In this document: positions 32,893 through 41,647 of the stretch, one piece after another
How the letters are laid out: each line of letters begins with the position of its first letter
Position numbering within the stretch: the stretch's first letter is position 1
NCBI GenBank assembly: GCA_964467985.1
Contig: CAYXTP010000004.1
Coordinates: 62,001 to 126,000 of the forward strand
Direction of reading: 5' to 3'
DNA: 64,000 nt
Source of the DNA: GCA-2720975 sp964467985
GTDB lineage: Bacteria > Planctomycetota > UBA1135 > GCA-002686595
Program-made: the position numbers and the translations under genes
The notes under the pieces: generated by a model
What the model was told of the DNA's origin: nothing
The model's input: the letters and a program-made list of their open reading frames with translations, nothing else
Databases searched by the model: none

Positions 32893-34719
32893 GTGGACGA
32901 CCACGAGAAAGTGGACGACCCCGGTGCCTGGCAGTTGTGGTGGTCTTTCAACAAGGATCCCTACCTGCGTTACGGACGCATCAACACGGGAGAGACGAAC
33001 ACCCTCGACGACGCCTTCTTCCTGGGCAAGGGCGAACGCGTGCGCACCATTGGTGGCCGCGCCAGCCTCGAGACGATCCAGAGCAAGGTGATCCCCGGCA
33101 TTCTGGCCGCCATGAAAGATGGCGGCAGCAATGAGTTCATGCGCGGGGCCCTTTTGGCCCTGGCCAAGATCGGTGCGGACACGACGTCGAACAACCTCGA
33201 GTTCACCCTGAATTGGTTCCTGAATGGCGACAATGGCAACCAGCTGATGAACTTCACGGCCCCCGTGGCCCTGGGCATCCTGGCTGACAAGGGCTCCTAC
33301 GAGGCTCTGGCTGGCTTGGCCCGCGACGATGAGATGGGCCGCAAGGTCTACGGCCGCAAGGTCAACGCTCCCATGCGCGCCTTCGCGACCTACGGCCTGG
33401 GTTTGATTGGAAGCCATACGAACGATATTGAGCTTCGGCGACGCATCGTGCGCGACCTGATCGTGTGCCTTGAGGATGACGACGAGGACTCCGAGAACAG
33501 CGACCTCAAGGTGGCTGCCATGACCGCCATGGGCTTGGTGCCCCTGGATGTCGTGGAAGACGACGTGGTTTGTTTCTGCGGGACCTGCAAGGTCGCGGAT
33601 CCGGACACGTCACTCGGTTCCCAGGTCACCTACTTGCTGCGCTACTTCACCGCCGATGGCGAGTACGACGCGACAGTTCGGGCCCACACGGCCACGACCC
33701 TGGGCCGTTTGATTGAAGCGCAGCCCGAAGGCATGAGTGCACGGCTCAAGGAAGTCGTGACGGAATACCTAGTGGACTCGCTGAGCAAGTACGCCGATCA
33801 GTCTGACGACGTGCGGCGCAGCGCCGTGTTGGCCTTGGGCCTCATTGGAGATGCCGACAAGGACAAGGCGGACTTCTGGATTCGCAACGCCCTGACACGT
33901 TCGGTCCGCCGCGGCGATCCCATCGAGAAGCGCTTTGCGCTGATCTCCTTGGCTCGCTCGGGCGCCCGCAAGGGCACGGGCGAGCAGCCCTTCGCGGGCA
34001 CCTCGGCTGTGCGCAAGGAACTGCTCACCGCCCTATCGAAGGGTAAGCAGCAGATCCGCCCCTGGGCCGCACTGGCCACGGGCATCTTGGGTTATCACCT
34101 GCGCGACGAAGGCGGCCAAATGGAAGCCAGCGTGGATCACGCGCTGCGCGTGGCCCTAGGCCGCACCAAGAAACCCGATGAGATCGGGGCCTTGGCCCTG
34201 GCCGTTGGTCTGCGGGGTGACCGCGAGAGCGCGCAGAACCTGATCAGCCAATTGGAGAAGGCCAAGTCCGAGGACGCGCGTTCCTACGCGAGCCTGGGTC
34301 TGGGTCTGGCGGGTGATTCGTCCGCTGTTGTACCTCTGCAAGATGCCCTGCAAGGAGCTTCCGAGAAGCCCCTGCTAGCCTCGCGTTCTGGACTGGCCTT
34401 GGGCCTGCTCGGGGACACGGGTGTTGTGGACGCGCTACTGGAAACCCTAGAGGACACCGATGACGAGCCGACGCGCAAGTCCATCGTGCAAGCCTTGGGC
34501 TACATCGGCGATGAGCGCTCCATCGACTGCCTGGTGGAAATCATGAGCGATTCCCTCGAGGACAAGGAAATCCGCGCCCAGGCCGTCGTGGCCCTGGGGT
34601 TCGCGGCGGACCGAGCGGCACTCAACTGGCGCTCCAAGATCGCCAGTGGGGTCAATTACCTGGCCCAGTCCGACATGCTGACCAGCAGCGACGGCTCGGG
34701 AATCCTCGACATCGAGTAG
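32893..34719 (+). CDS. HEAT-repeat protein (body of a secreted protein)
   Basis: 608 residues if translation begins at GTG 32893, the first start codon after the tandem TGA. The real gene probably starts at ATG 32578 with a signal peptide. From about residue 45 the sequence consists of HEAT/PBS-type repeats (for example GALLALAKIG, SAVLALGLIGDADKD, SYASLGLGLAGDSSAVVP, SGLALGLLGDTGVVDALLETL and KSIVQALGYIGDERSIDCLVEIM). A Cys pair, CFCGTC, occurs near 235. Such proteins form solenoid scaffolds for protein-protein interaction, in this case expected outside the cytoplasm. The gene ends before a strong terminator (34781-34818). Confidence 0.85.
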   Translation: MDDHEKVDDPGAWQLWWSFNKDPYLRYGRINTGETNTLDDAFFLGKGERVRTIGGRASLETIQSKVIPGILAAMKDGGSNEFMRGALLALAKIGADTTSNNLEFTLNWFLNGDNGNQLMNFTAPVALGILADKGSYEALAGLARDDEMGRKVYGRKVNAPMRAFATYGLGLIGSHTNDIELRRRIVRDLIVCLEDDDEDSENSDLKVAAMTAMGLVPLDVVEDDVVCFCGTCKVADPDTSLGSQVTYLLRYFTADGEYDATVRAHTATTLGRLIEAQPEGMSARLKEVVTEYLVDSLSKYADQSDDVRRSAVLALGLIGDADKDKADFWIRNALTRSVRRGDPIEKRFALISLARSGARKGTGEQPFAGTSAVRKELLTALSKGKQQIRPWAALATGILGYHLRDEGGQMEASVDHALRVALGRTKKPDEIGALALAVGLRGDRESAQNLISQLEKAKSEDARSYASLGLGLAGDSSAVVPLQDALQGASEKPLLASRSGLALGLLGDTGVVDALLETLEDTDDEPTRKSIVQALGYIGDERSIDCLVEIMSDSLEDKEIRAQAVVALGFAADRAALNWRSKIASGVNYLAQSDMLTSSDGSGILDIE

Positions 34720-34780
34720 ACCTCTCCAGACCTGCCCCACCTGCCTCGCTGTTGCGGGTTTGGGGGTTGGGTCACCTACA

Positions 34781-34818
34781 CGCCCCGTGCGACCACGCGT
34801 TGCACGGGGCGTTTTCTT
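34781..34818 (+). terminator. Rho-independent terminator of the HEAT-repeat gene
   Basis: CGCCCCGTGC and GCACGGGGCG form a perfect 10-bp GC-rich stem with an 11-base loop, followed on the plus strand by TTTTCTTA. It is placed about 60 bases after the stop of the HEAT gene and overlaps the last codons of thrS on the other strand. Confidence 0.85.
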
Positions 34819-36607
34819 AGTCCAGATCAGAAGAGCGCTCGCCTCTCAAGCGGCGAATCAGGGTCAAGAAGTCCTCGAAGGGAACCACCTCCTGCTCGCG
34901 CGTGCCCCGACGTCGAATGGCCACGGTCCCGTCTGCCTGCTCACGCTCGCCCGCAATCAGCATGAACGGCACCTGATCTCGTTGAGCCTGCTTAATCTTC
35001 TTGTTCATGTGGGCCGACTCGTCCTTGCAGTCACTACGGAACAGCTCACCCCTCAGCCGCACGTCGAGCTCACGGCAATAATCCGAGTGCTCCTCCCGAA
35101 TGGGAATCAACGCCACTTGAGTTGGGGCACACCAGAAGGGGAAGCGCCCCCCGAAGTGCTCGATCAAGACGCCCACGAAGCGCTCGAGGGAACCCAGGAT
35201 GGCGCGGTGCACCATGATCGGTCGTTGTTGGCTTCCGTCCGCCGCGGTGTAGGTCAAGTCGAAGCGCTCGGGCAAGTTGAAGTCGCACTGGATAGTCGAG
35301 TTCTGCCACTCGCGGCCCAGAGCGTCTTTGATCTTGTAGTCGATCTTGGGTCCGTAGAACGCGCCGCCGCCCTCATCCAACTCGAGCTTCAAGCCAATCG
35401 AGTCCGCAGCCTGCTGCAAGGCGGCGGTGGCCTGATCCCAGATGGCCTGCTCACCAATGGTCTTGTCCGCAGGTCGCGTGGCCAGGTAAGCGGTGCACTC
35501 AAAGCCGAAGATCGACATGATTTCGTCGACCAGACGACAGACGCCCGCGATCTCATCAGCCAATTGGTCTGGAGTGCAGAAAATATGGGCATCGTCTTGG
35601 GTGAAGCCTCGTACGCGCAACATTCCGTGCACCACACCTGAACGCTCGTAGCGGTAAACGGTTCCGAGCTCCCCCCAGCGCAGGGGCAACTCGCGGTACG
35701 AACGCCCGCGGTTCTTGTAGATCAAGACGTGCCCCGGGCAGTTCATGGGCTTGACCCTGTACGGCAGCTCATCGAGCTCCATGGGTGCGTACATCATCTC
35801 GGAGTAATTCTCGAGGTGACCCGACACGGCGAACAGGGACTCGCGCGAGACGTGCGGGGTGTACACGGGCAGGTAACCGTCACGGGCGTGCAATTCCCAC
35901 CACAGATCCTCAATGCAGCGCCGCACGACGCCCAGGTTGGGATGCCAAAACACAAAGCCCGAACCGGCATTGGCCTGGGTGCTGAAGAGGTCCATCGACG
36001 CACCTAGGCGCCGGTGATCCCTCAACTTGACCTCCTCAAGCCACTCGAGGTGTTGCTTCAGCTCGGGCTTGGTCCAAAAACCCGTTCCGTAGATGCGTTG
36101 CATCATCGGATTGCGTTCGTCACCGCGCCAATAGGCGCCAGCCACGTTCAAGAGCTTGAAGTGGAAGGACTGCTTGAAGTCTTCGAGGTGGGGTCCCTCG
36201 CACAGGTCGCCCCAACGATCGTCGCCTTCCCCGTGGGAGTAGAACGTGATCTGCTCACCCTCGGGGATCAGCCCCAACGCCTCTTGCTTGTAGGACTGGC
36301 CCTGGGCGGCAAGGCGCTCCATAGCCTGCTCGCGGGTCAGCTCTTCGCGTTGAATCGAGCCTGAGCGATTGGCGATACGCCGCATCTCTTTGGTGATGCT
36401 GGCCAGGTCCTTGTCGGTCAGCGCATCGGGCAGGTCGAAGTCGTAGTAGAAGCCGTGTTCGATGGAGGGCCCGAATCCGAATCGGACGCCGGGGTACAGC
36501 TTCTGCACGGCGGAGGCCATCAAGTGCGCCAAGGAGTGACGCAGGGTAGACAGGGGCGGCCGCTCGACGGATTCGGTCGACTCAGCGACCGGGGAAGACT
36601 CGGACAT
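34817..36607 (-). CDS. thrS: Threonyl-tRNA synthetase, short form lacking the TGS domain
   Basis: A 596-residue class IIa synthetase. The usual N-terminal TGS (N1) domain is absent: the protein opens with a short acidic tail and then LRHSLAHLMASAVQKL of the editing (N2) domain. The editing residues are present (HSLAH, then the CEGPHLED zinc site region). The catalytic core has GSGFVFWHPNLG, the zinc-binding YRVKPMNCPGHVLIY, RWGELGTVYRYERSGVVHGMLRVRGFTQDDAHIF (motif 2) and HRAILGSLERFVGVLIEH (motif 3). The C-terminal anticodon-binding domain ends near RRLRGERSSDLD. It lies 113 bases downstream of murB on the same strand and could be co-transcribed. Confidence 0.96.
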   Translation of the reverse strand: MSESSPVAESTESVERPPLSTLRHSLAHLMASAVQKLYPGVRFGFGPSIEHGFYYDFDLPDALTDKDLASITKEMRRIANRSGSIQREELTREQAMERLAAQGQSYKQEALGLIPEGEQITFYSHGEGDDRWGDLCEGPHLEDFKQSFHFKLLNVAGAYWRGDERNPMMQRIYGTGFWTKPELKQHLEWLEEVKLRDHRRLGASMDLFSTQANAGSGFVFWHPNLGVVRRCIEDLWWELHARDGYLPVYTPHVSRESLFAVSGHLENYSEMMYAPMELDELPYRVKPMNCPGHVLIYKNRGRSYRELPLRWGELGTVYRYERSGVVHGMLRVRGFTQDDAHIFCTPDQLADEIAGVCRLVDEIMSIFGFECTAYLATRPADKTIGEQAIWDQATAALQQAADSIGLKLELDEGGGAFYGPKIDYKIKDALGREWQNSTIQCDFNLPERFDLTYTAADGSQQRPIMVHRAILGSLERFVGVLIEHFGGRFPFWCAPTQVALIPIREEHSDYCRELDVRLRGELFRSDCKDESAHMNKKIKQAQRDQVPFMLIAGEREQADGTVAIRRRGTREQEVVPFEDFLTLIRRLRGERSSDLD

Positions 36608-36720
36608 GGGAAATCACCGCGCGGGAAATCCAAGCTCGCCGACCCCACCTGGGCCGCCAAGCCGCGAGCGCTCCCGGGGCGCCGACGGACGGGGAGTCTA
36701 CCAAGCGCGACCCGAAGGGC

Positions 36721-37755
36721 CTAGTTCTGCACACGGGCATCGGGTTGTGAGTCGCTCGTCCAGTGTTTGACCTCGTACTCCAGCGCCACCCCCGTGGCAT
36801 CCAACACGTGTTGGCGCACCGCCTGCATCAACTCGAACACGTCCGAGGCCCGCGCTTCACCACGGTTCACGATGAAGTTGCCATGGCGATCGCTCACGGC
36901 GGCATCTCCGCGTTTTAGCTCCTTGGCCCCACTCACCTCCACAAGTTCTCCCGCGGAACGCCCATCGGCCTGCTCTGCAGGTGGATTCTTGAAGATGCAG
37001 CCCGCGGACCACTCGGTCACGGGTTGAACGCTGTTCTTGGTGCGCAGGTAGTCCGACATGGCTTCCTGGATGAGCGGGCGTGGCTTCGGTTCGAAGCGCA
37101 GCACAGCTCCGACGACCCAGTCGTTTCCTAGGCCCCCATTGCGATAGCTGGGCTGGCACTCGGCGCGCGTCAGGTCCCGAAACTCACCAGAGGCCCCCAG
37201 AACACGTACGCTCTCCACCACATCCCACATGTCGCCCCAACGACCACCGGCATTCATGGCGACTCCACCACCCAGGGACCCCGGCACCCCCACGAGGCCC
37301 TCCAATCCCGAATAGCCCAAATCGCGGGCCGCACGCAAGAGCGCGGGCAAGGTGCATCCGGCCCAAACCACCAGGCGTGGATCGCGGGCGGGGTCGTCCT
37401 GCACCATCTCCCCGGATGGCAGCGAGGCTTCGAAGGCCCCGGGAATTTCGGCAGCGGCTTGCTCTTCGGATCGAGGCTCTTCGCCCGCGGCCCCGGGTCG
37501 AAACAGGCGTCTCAGACGCTCGGTAGCGATCACCACCCCCGGCAAGACTCCGTCTTGGACCAGCAGGTTGGCCCCCCCGCCCAAGATGCGCGGGGCGATC
37601 CCGCGCTGCGAGCAGGCCTTGAAAGCATCTTGCAATTCCGTCGGATCCGCCGGTTCGAGCAACAACTCCGCCTGCCCACCCACGCGCATGGTCGTGCGCT
37701 GAGCGAGGTCAGCGAGGGGAAGCGCTACGCACGGCCAGTCGGCTAAGGAGGTCAT
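36721..37755 (-). CDS. murB: UDP-N-acetylenolpyruvoylglucosamine reductase
   Basis: A 344-residue FAD enzyme from ATG 37755; it overlaps the end of murC by 47 bases. Motifs: LAQRTTMRVGGQAELLLEPAD (FAD-binding N-domain), APRILGGGANLLVQDG, the Gly-rich core GLEGLVGVPGSLGGGVAMNAGG, ECQPSYRN (catalytic Ser/Tyr region) and GCIFKNPP. It reduces the enolpyruvyl group to give UDP-MurNAc in the cytoplasm. An insertion of about 50 residues, rich in Glu, Pro and Ala, lies between the GVLPGVVIATE segment and LVVWAGCTL. That is longer than in typical MurB and should be a surface loop. Confidence 0.95.
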   Translation of the reverse strand: MTSLADWPCVALPLADLAQRTTMRVGGQAELLLEPADPTELQDAFKACSQRGIAPRILGGGANLLVQDGVLPGVVIATERLRRLFRPGAAGEEPRSEEQAAAEIPGAFEASLPSGEMVQDDPARDPRLVVWAGCTLPALLRAARDLGYSGLEGLVGVPGSLGGGVAMNAGGRWGDMWDVVESVRVLGASGEFRDLTRAECQPSYRNGGLGNDWVVGAVLRFEPKPRPLIQEAMSDYLRTKNSVQPVTEWSAGCIFKNPPAEQADGRSAGELVEVSGAKELKRGDAAVSDRHGNFIVNRGEARASDVFELMQAVRQHVLDATGVALEYEVKHWTSDSQPDARVQN

Positions 37756-39268
37756 CTTTAATTCCGTCGATGTCGCCGGCCCCGAGCACAAGGCCCGCCG
37801 TCTCGAATGTCAGTTCTGCGGCGAAGATCTCACTCGCTTGCAAAGGCGGGCCGCCCTGCACCGCTTGCACGCCCTCGCGCGACAAGGCTCGCACGAGATT
37901 CTCGGCTCCAGCCGCTTGGGAGTCCATTGCAGTTCGGGCCCCGTAGACGTCAGCAACAACAACGCGATCCGCCGTCTTGAGCGCCTGCACGAAGCCCTCA
38001 AGGAAATGAGCCGTGCGGCTGTGTTGGTGCGGTTGAAACAGGACGTGTAGCGGAGCACCGGGGAAGACGCGGCGTGCCGTACGTAGAGTCGCCTCGACCT
38101 CGGTCGGATGGTGAGCGTAGTCATGCACCAAGTCCAGGCCCTGCTCCACACCCCAGTGTTCGAAGCGACGCAGAACTCCATTGAAGTTCTCGAGCCCAGC
38201 CGCAGCGGATTGGGCACGCACCTGCAGGCTGTGCCCCGAGCCATGTCCAGCTTGAACTCCAACGGCAAGGGCCAGAGCCAAGGCAGCGTTCTCCACGTTG
38301 AAGTCCCCGGGCACCGCGAGTTGCACACTGGGAGTCGCCCACCCCGGTCCCCGCAAGCGGAAGGCACGACAACCTCGGGTGACCTCTTCCAGGTCCAGAT
38401 GAAGCTCGCGCCCCAGGCGCCAGACTTCGGCGCGAGTCGCGTGTTCGACCAGATCGGGCACGTCCGCCCCAAGAACCAACAGGCCCTCGCGTGGCAGGCG
38501 TCCGGCGAAGAGCGCGAAAGCCCCCTGCACACCCTCGAGGGTCTTGTAGCAGTCCAGGTGATCGGCTTCCACGTTCGTAATCAGTGCGCCCGTCGGATCG
38601 AGACGCAGGAACGAACGGTCGTACTCGCAGGCCTCGGTTCCAAACCAACCGCCCGCCTCGGGGGCCACGGCGTTGGTCTTCAGGCTGGTGTCGATGCCCC
38701 CCACCAAGACTCCGGGGGCCGGTACACTCGACAGTTCCGTGGCGATCCCGGTCAGGGCATGGTGCAACATCCACGAGCTCGTGGTCTTGCCGTGGGTGCC
38801 TGCCACCGCCAGGGTGCGCCCCTTAGGCGCTAGGCGCCCCAACAACTCCGCGTACTTGAAATCCGCCCAACCCAGGGAGCGCGCCCGTTGCAGTTGGGGA
38901 TCATCGTCTCCTATGGCGGCCGATCGAATCACGGCGGCGACGGGTCTGACGAGCGTCGCATCGGTCGAATCGAAACTCGAATCCAGGTGCGAGGGAGGAA
39001 TTGGAAGCTGCTCCGCTTCACTGTCACCCAGAGCAATGGGGACACCGAGTGCCTCGAGCGCGCGAGTGAAGGGCGACTGCTCGCGATCGTATCCGGTCAG
39101 GGAATGGCCGCGGGCCAACAACAGTCGCGCGACTCCCGAGAGTCCGGCGCCCCCCGCGCCCAATAGGTGGACATGCTTGGGCAGACACTCCAACAGCCGA
39201 GGTGGGTCAGCTTGGGCCTTGCCTGAGTCTGTGGCCGGTGGACGGGGCTGGGGCTGAAAATCGCTCAT
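37709..39268 (-). CDS. murC: UDP-N-acetylmuramate--L-alanine ligase
   Basis: A 519-residue Mur ligase. An N-terminal Rossmann domain (HVHLLGAGGAGLSGVARLLLA), the ATP-binding P-loop AVAGTHGKTTSSWML, then EACEYDRSFLRLDPTGALITNVEADHLDCY and the C-domain signature VHDYAHHPTEVEATLRTARR. It adds L-Ala to UDP-MurNAc in the cytoplasm. A loop of some 35 residues (around ALGDSEAEQLPI to DSTDATLVRP) is longer than usual. murG lies 25 bases upstream, and the start of murB overlaps its end. Confidence 0.96.
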   Translation of the reverse strand: MSDFQPQPRPPATDSGKAQADPPRLLECLPKHVHLLGAGGAGLSGVARLLLARGHSLTGYDREQSPFTRALEALGVPIALGDSEAEQLPIPPSHLDSSFDSTDATLVRPVAAVIRSAAIGDDDPQLQRARSLGWADFKYAELLGRLAPKGRTLAVAGTHGKTTSSWMLHHALTGIATELSSVPAPGVLVGGIDTSLKTNAVAPEAGGWFGTEACEYDRSFLRLDPTGALITNVEADHLDCYKTLEGVQGAFALFAGRLPREGLLVLGADVPDLVEHATRAEVWRLGRELHLDLEEVTRGCRAFRLRGPGWATPSVQLAVPGDFNVENAALALALAVGVQAGHGSGHSLQVRAQSAAAGLENFNGVLRRFEHWGVEQGLDLVHDYAHHPTEVEATLRTARRVFPGAPLHVLFQPHQHSRTAHFLEGFVQALKTADRVVVADVYGARTAMDSQAAGAENLVRALSREGVQAVQGGPPLQASEIFAAELTFETAGLVLGAGDIDGIKDDLLSRLAVRSASPR

Positions 39269-39293
39269 GAAATGGGTGCCGGGCGCCCGGAGC

Positions 39294-40472
39294 TTACCGA
39301 CCCGCAGCTAATAGTTCGAGGTCGTCGAGGATCCTGCGCGCGGCATCGCGGGGCACACAGGTGCGCAATGCGCGACGCATGTGCTCCCGTTCGGAAGCGC
39401 CACGCGGACCGATGAACCCCGGCAGTTGGGGCAGCGTCGCTTTCAAGTCCACCTCCCGCACGAGGCGTACGCCTTCACCTAGCTGTTGGGCGTTGCGTTC
39501 CTGGTGGTTGTCCTTGTGGTGGGTGTAGGGCACAACCCAAGCTGGGGCTCCGACGGCTGCGACCTCGGCCAGGGTGGACGCCCCTCCTCGGCACAGGACC
39601 AAGTCCGCTGCGCGCAGGGCGAGGGGCACGTCGTCCACGTATTCGGTTGCCCGATAGAACTCCGAGCGCGTCGCAGCGGCCTGACCCAGCTTGTCCGGCC
39701 CCACTTGATGCAAGATGGACACCCCGGCGGCTAGAAGTGAGTCTGCGAACCCGGCGATGGCTTGGTTGATGGCCTGAGCTCCCTGGGATCCCCCCAGCAC
39801 CACAAGCAGGGGCCGATCAATGTCGAAGTCCAGGCACTCGCGCGCGGCACGCCGTGAGTGCTCTCCCTGGGTGGGCTCCAGGCGCGGGGACACGGGCGGT
39901 CCGACCCGGATGTGACGATCGCCGGGAGCGGCTGGGACCGTTCCACCCCAGGCGTGGTAGACCCTGCGGCAGAAGGGAGCGAGGCAACGATTGGCCATGC
40001 CCGACACAGAATTGATCTCCAGCAGCGCCATGGGAATCCCCAGACTGCGAGCGGCGATGGCGACGGGGGCTGTCACGAAGCCACCCAGACCCAACACGAC
40101 CTGCGTGCCGTGCTCGCGCAGGGCAACGCGCGCACACTGCACACTCGGAGCTGTCCTCACGGCCAAGCCCGCCCACCTTGGGGCGCCACCGCCCCGGGGC
40201 TCAAGGGCCAAGGAGAAGACCTCCGTGGGAATGCGACCGGCGCACCCCCGAAGGCCCTGCAAAACGCGTTCTTCAACCCCCCTCCCACTTCCGAACCAAA
40301 GTAGGTCGCCGAGGTCACCCCCGGATTCGCGCAGGTGCTCGAGCAGGTGCAAGCCCGGCACGATGTGCCCGCCCGTTCCTCCGCCGCTGATCGCAAGTCG
40401 TAAACCTGTCCGCGCAGGGGCTACCGGATCCCCATTGCCTGCGCCAGCCAGTTGGATTGCGGTGCGTGACAT
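39294..40472 (-). CDS. murG: UDP-N-acetylglucosamine--MurNAc-(pentapeptide) pyrophosphoryl-undecaprenol N-acetylglucosamine transferase
   Basis: A 392-residue GT28 enzyme from ATG 40472. The 21 upstream codons are excluded since the N-terminal glycine loop (LAISGGGTGGHIVPGLHLLEHL) follows soon after. Donor-site signatures include LLVVLGGSQGAQAINQAI and ADLVLCRGGASTLAEVAAVG. It makes lipid II from lipid I at the inner face of the membrane. The N-terminal extension of about 27 residues before the glycine loop is somewhat long. It lies 25 bases before murC. Confidence 0.96.
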   Translation of the reverse strand: MSRTAIQLAGAGNGDPVAPARTGLRLAISGGGTGGHIVPGLHLLEHLRESGGDLGDLLWFGSGRGVEERVLQGLRGCAGRIPTEVFSLALEPRGGGAPRWAGLAVRTAPSVQCARVALREHGTQVVLGLGGFVTAPVAIAARSLGIPMALLEINSVSGMANRCLAPFCRRVYHAWGGTVPAAPGDRHIRVGPPVSPRLEPTQGEHSRRAARECLDFDIDRPLLVVLGGSQGAQAINQAIAGFADSLLAAGVSILHQVGPDKLGQAAATRSEFYRATEYVDDVPLALRAADLVLCRGGASTLAEVAAVGAPAWVVPYTHHKDNHQERNAQQLGEGVRLVREVDLKATLPQLPGFIGPRGASEREHMRRALRTCVPRDAARRILDDLELLAAGR

Positions 40473-40535
40473 GAGCGCCCCCTGGGCCGCGTGTCGAATT
40501 CTACTTGTGAACTTGGGAGGCCCTAGGCTCACCAA

Positions 40536-40718
40536 CTAGGGTATCAGTTGAGCTTGGCTGAGGGATGCTTGCGGGGCCAGGTTGGCCTCGCTGACCACGG
40601 GCAGCTCCCTCAGTTGACCTACCTGGGGCGTCGCCAGGATACGCAGACAGGTCGGCGCATACAAACTTGCCAGCACCACGCCCGCCAAGCCGAGACTCCA
40701 CTTGGCACGCGCCCTCAA
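40536..40718 (-). CDS. 60-residue membrane ORF inside the dcw cluster
   Basis: Starts at TTG 40718, overlapping the stop of the LysM gene as TTGA, and ends 63 bases before murG. After the basic MRARAKWS a hydrophobic helix follows (residues 8-26, LGLAGVVLASLYAPTCLRIL), then a polar tail of about 30 residues (QLRELPVVSEANLAPQAS). The overlap and single TM segment fit a genuine small gene. No family is recognised, and the tail is low in conserved-looking residues. Alternatively the frame is fortuitous. Confidence 0.5.
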   Translation of the reverse strand: MRARAKWSLGLAGVVLASLYAPTCLRILATPQVGQLRELPVVSEANLAPQASLSQAQLIP

Positions 40719-41599
40719 CGGTTCACCCGGGCGTTGGCTAGCAGAACGGGTTGATCGGCGATTGCGCCAGCCGGCACCTTCAGACGCGCACCCACCTGCA
40801 GGCGGTCGGGGTCGAGCCCTCTGTTGATCTCAAGGAACTCCTTCCAACGCTTGAAGGTACCCAGGGTGCGTTGAGAAATCGTCGAGAGGTTGTCCCCTGC
40901 TTGAACCACATAGACCTGGTTCGAAGCTCGGGCGGGTGCCTGGCCCGGGGACGTCGAGGACCCTGACCGGCCCTCGCCTGGCAATTGCAGGACTTGCCCA
41001 ACCCGGATGCGATTGGGGTCATGGATACCGTTCATGGCCATGATGCGCTTGAGCTGTCCCCGATCACCGCACTGATCGCGCGCGATGCGTTCCAGGCAAT
41101 CGCCGGAGCGCACGGTGTAGCGGTGACCCGCTGAAGGGGCTGCCCCCGCGTTGCGGCCGGACGGAGTCAGGCGCCCCGGGTTCTTGTGCTTGCGCGAGCC
41201 CGAAAAATCGCCAGCCGTGCGCTGTTGGGCCTGGGCAAAGGTGCGTGCCTCAGCATCGCGGTTCGAGCTGCTCGCAAATTGAGCTTGAGGACCCCGGCCG
41301 GACTGACTGCCGGATTCACCACCGGACTCACGCCGGCTGGGATGGCCCGACCCCAAATTGGCCTGGCCTCTCGCCGGCAGCGAGCGCTCGTCGGACGGAG
41401 CCACAGGCAGTTGTTGACGCTGACCACGCGTCCAGGGCGGAGTGCTCTGTCCCGACCCGCGGGATGAATCCGTTCTGGCAACTAGATCTTGGCGTCCGGA
41501 ATCCGCGCCCCCCTGACCGTCGCCCCAAAGGGCGACAGTAGCCATGGTCACGACGAGCAGAAGTAGGGCGATCGCGCCCACGCGTTCGATCTGTTGCAT
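40715..41599 (-). CDS. Membrane-anchored protein with two LysM domains
   Basis: 294 residues from ATG 41599; an alternative GTG at 41644 gives 309. An N-terminal transmembrane helix (VGAIALLLLVVTMATVALW) is followed by about 125 residues of Gln/Ser/Arg-rich, low-complexity linker. Two LysM domains then follow: YTVRSGDCLERIARDQCG ... RVGQVLQLPG, and VYVVQAGDNLSTISQRTLG ... QVGARLKVPAG. LysM binds GlcNAc-containing glycans, so the protein should anchor to peptidoglycan from the membrane. Its place between ftsW and murG suggests a role in division or wall assembly. The spacing to ftsW is 48 bases. Confidence 0.87.
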   Translation of the reverse strand: MQQIERVGAIALLLLVVTMATVALWGDGQGGADSGRQDLVARTDSSRGSGQSTPPWTRGQRQQLPVAPSDERSLPARGQANLGSGHPSRRESGGESGSQSGRGPQAQFASSSNRDAEARTFAQAQQRTAGDFSGSRKHKNPGRLTPSGRNAGAAPSAGHRYTVRSGDCLERIARDQCGDRGQLKRIMAMNGIHDPNRIRVGQVLQLPGEGRSGSSTSPGQAPARASNQVYVVQAGDNLSTISQRTLGTFKRWKEFLEINRGLDPDRLQVGARLKVPAGAIADQPVLLANARVNR

Positions 41600-41647
41600 G
41601 AATTGGATTTGGGTGTCGAGGTGGCAGGGGACCCGGATCCCCACGAT

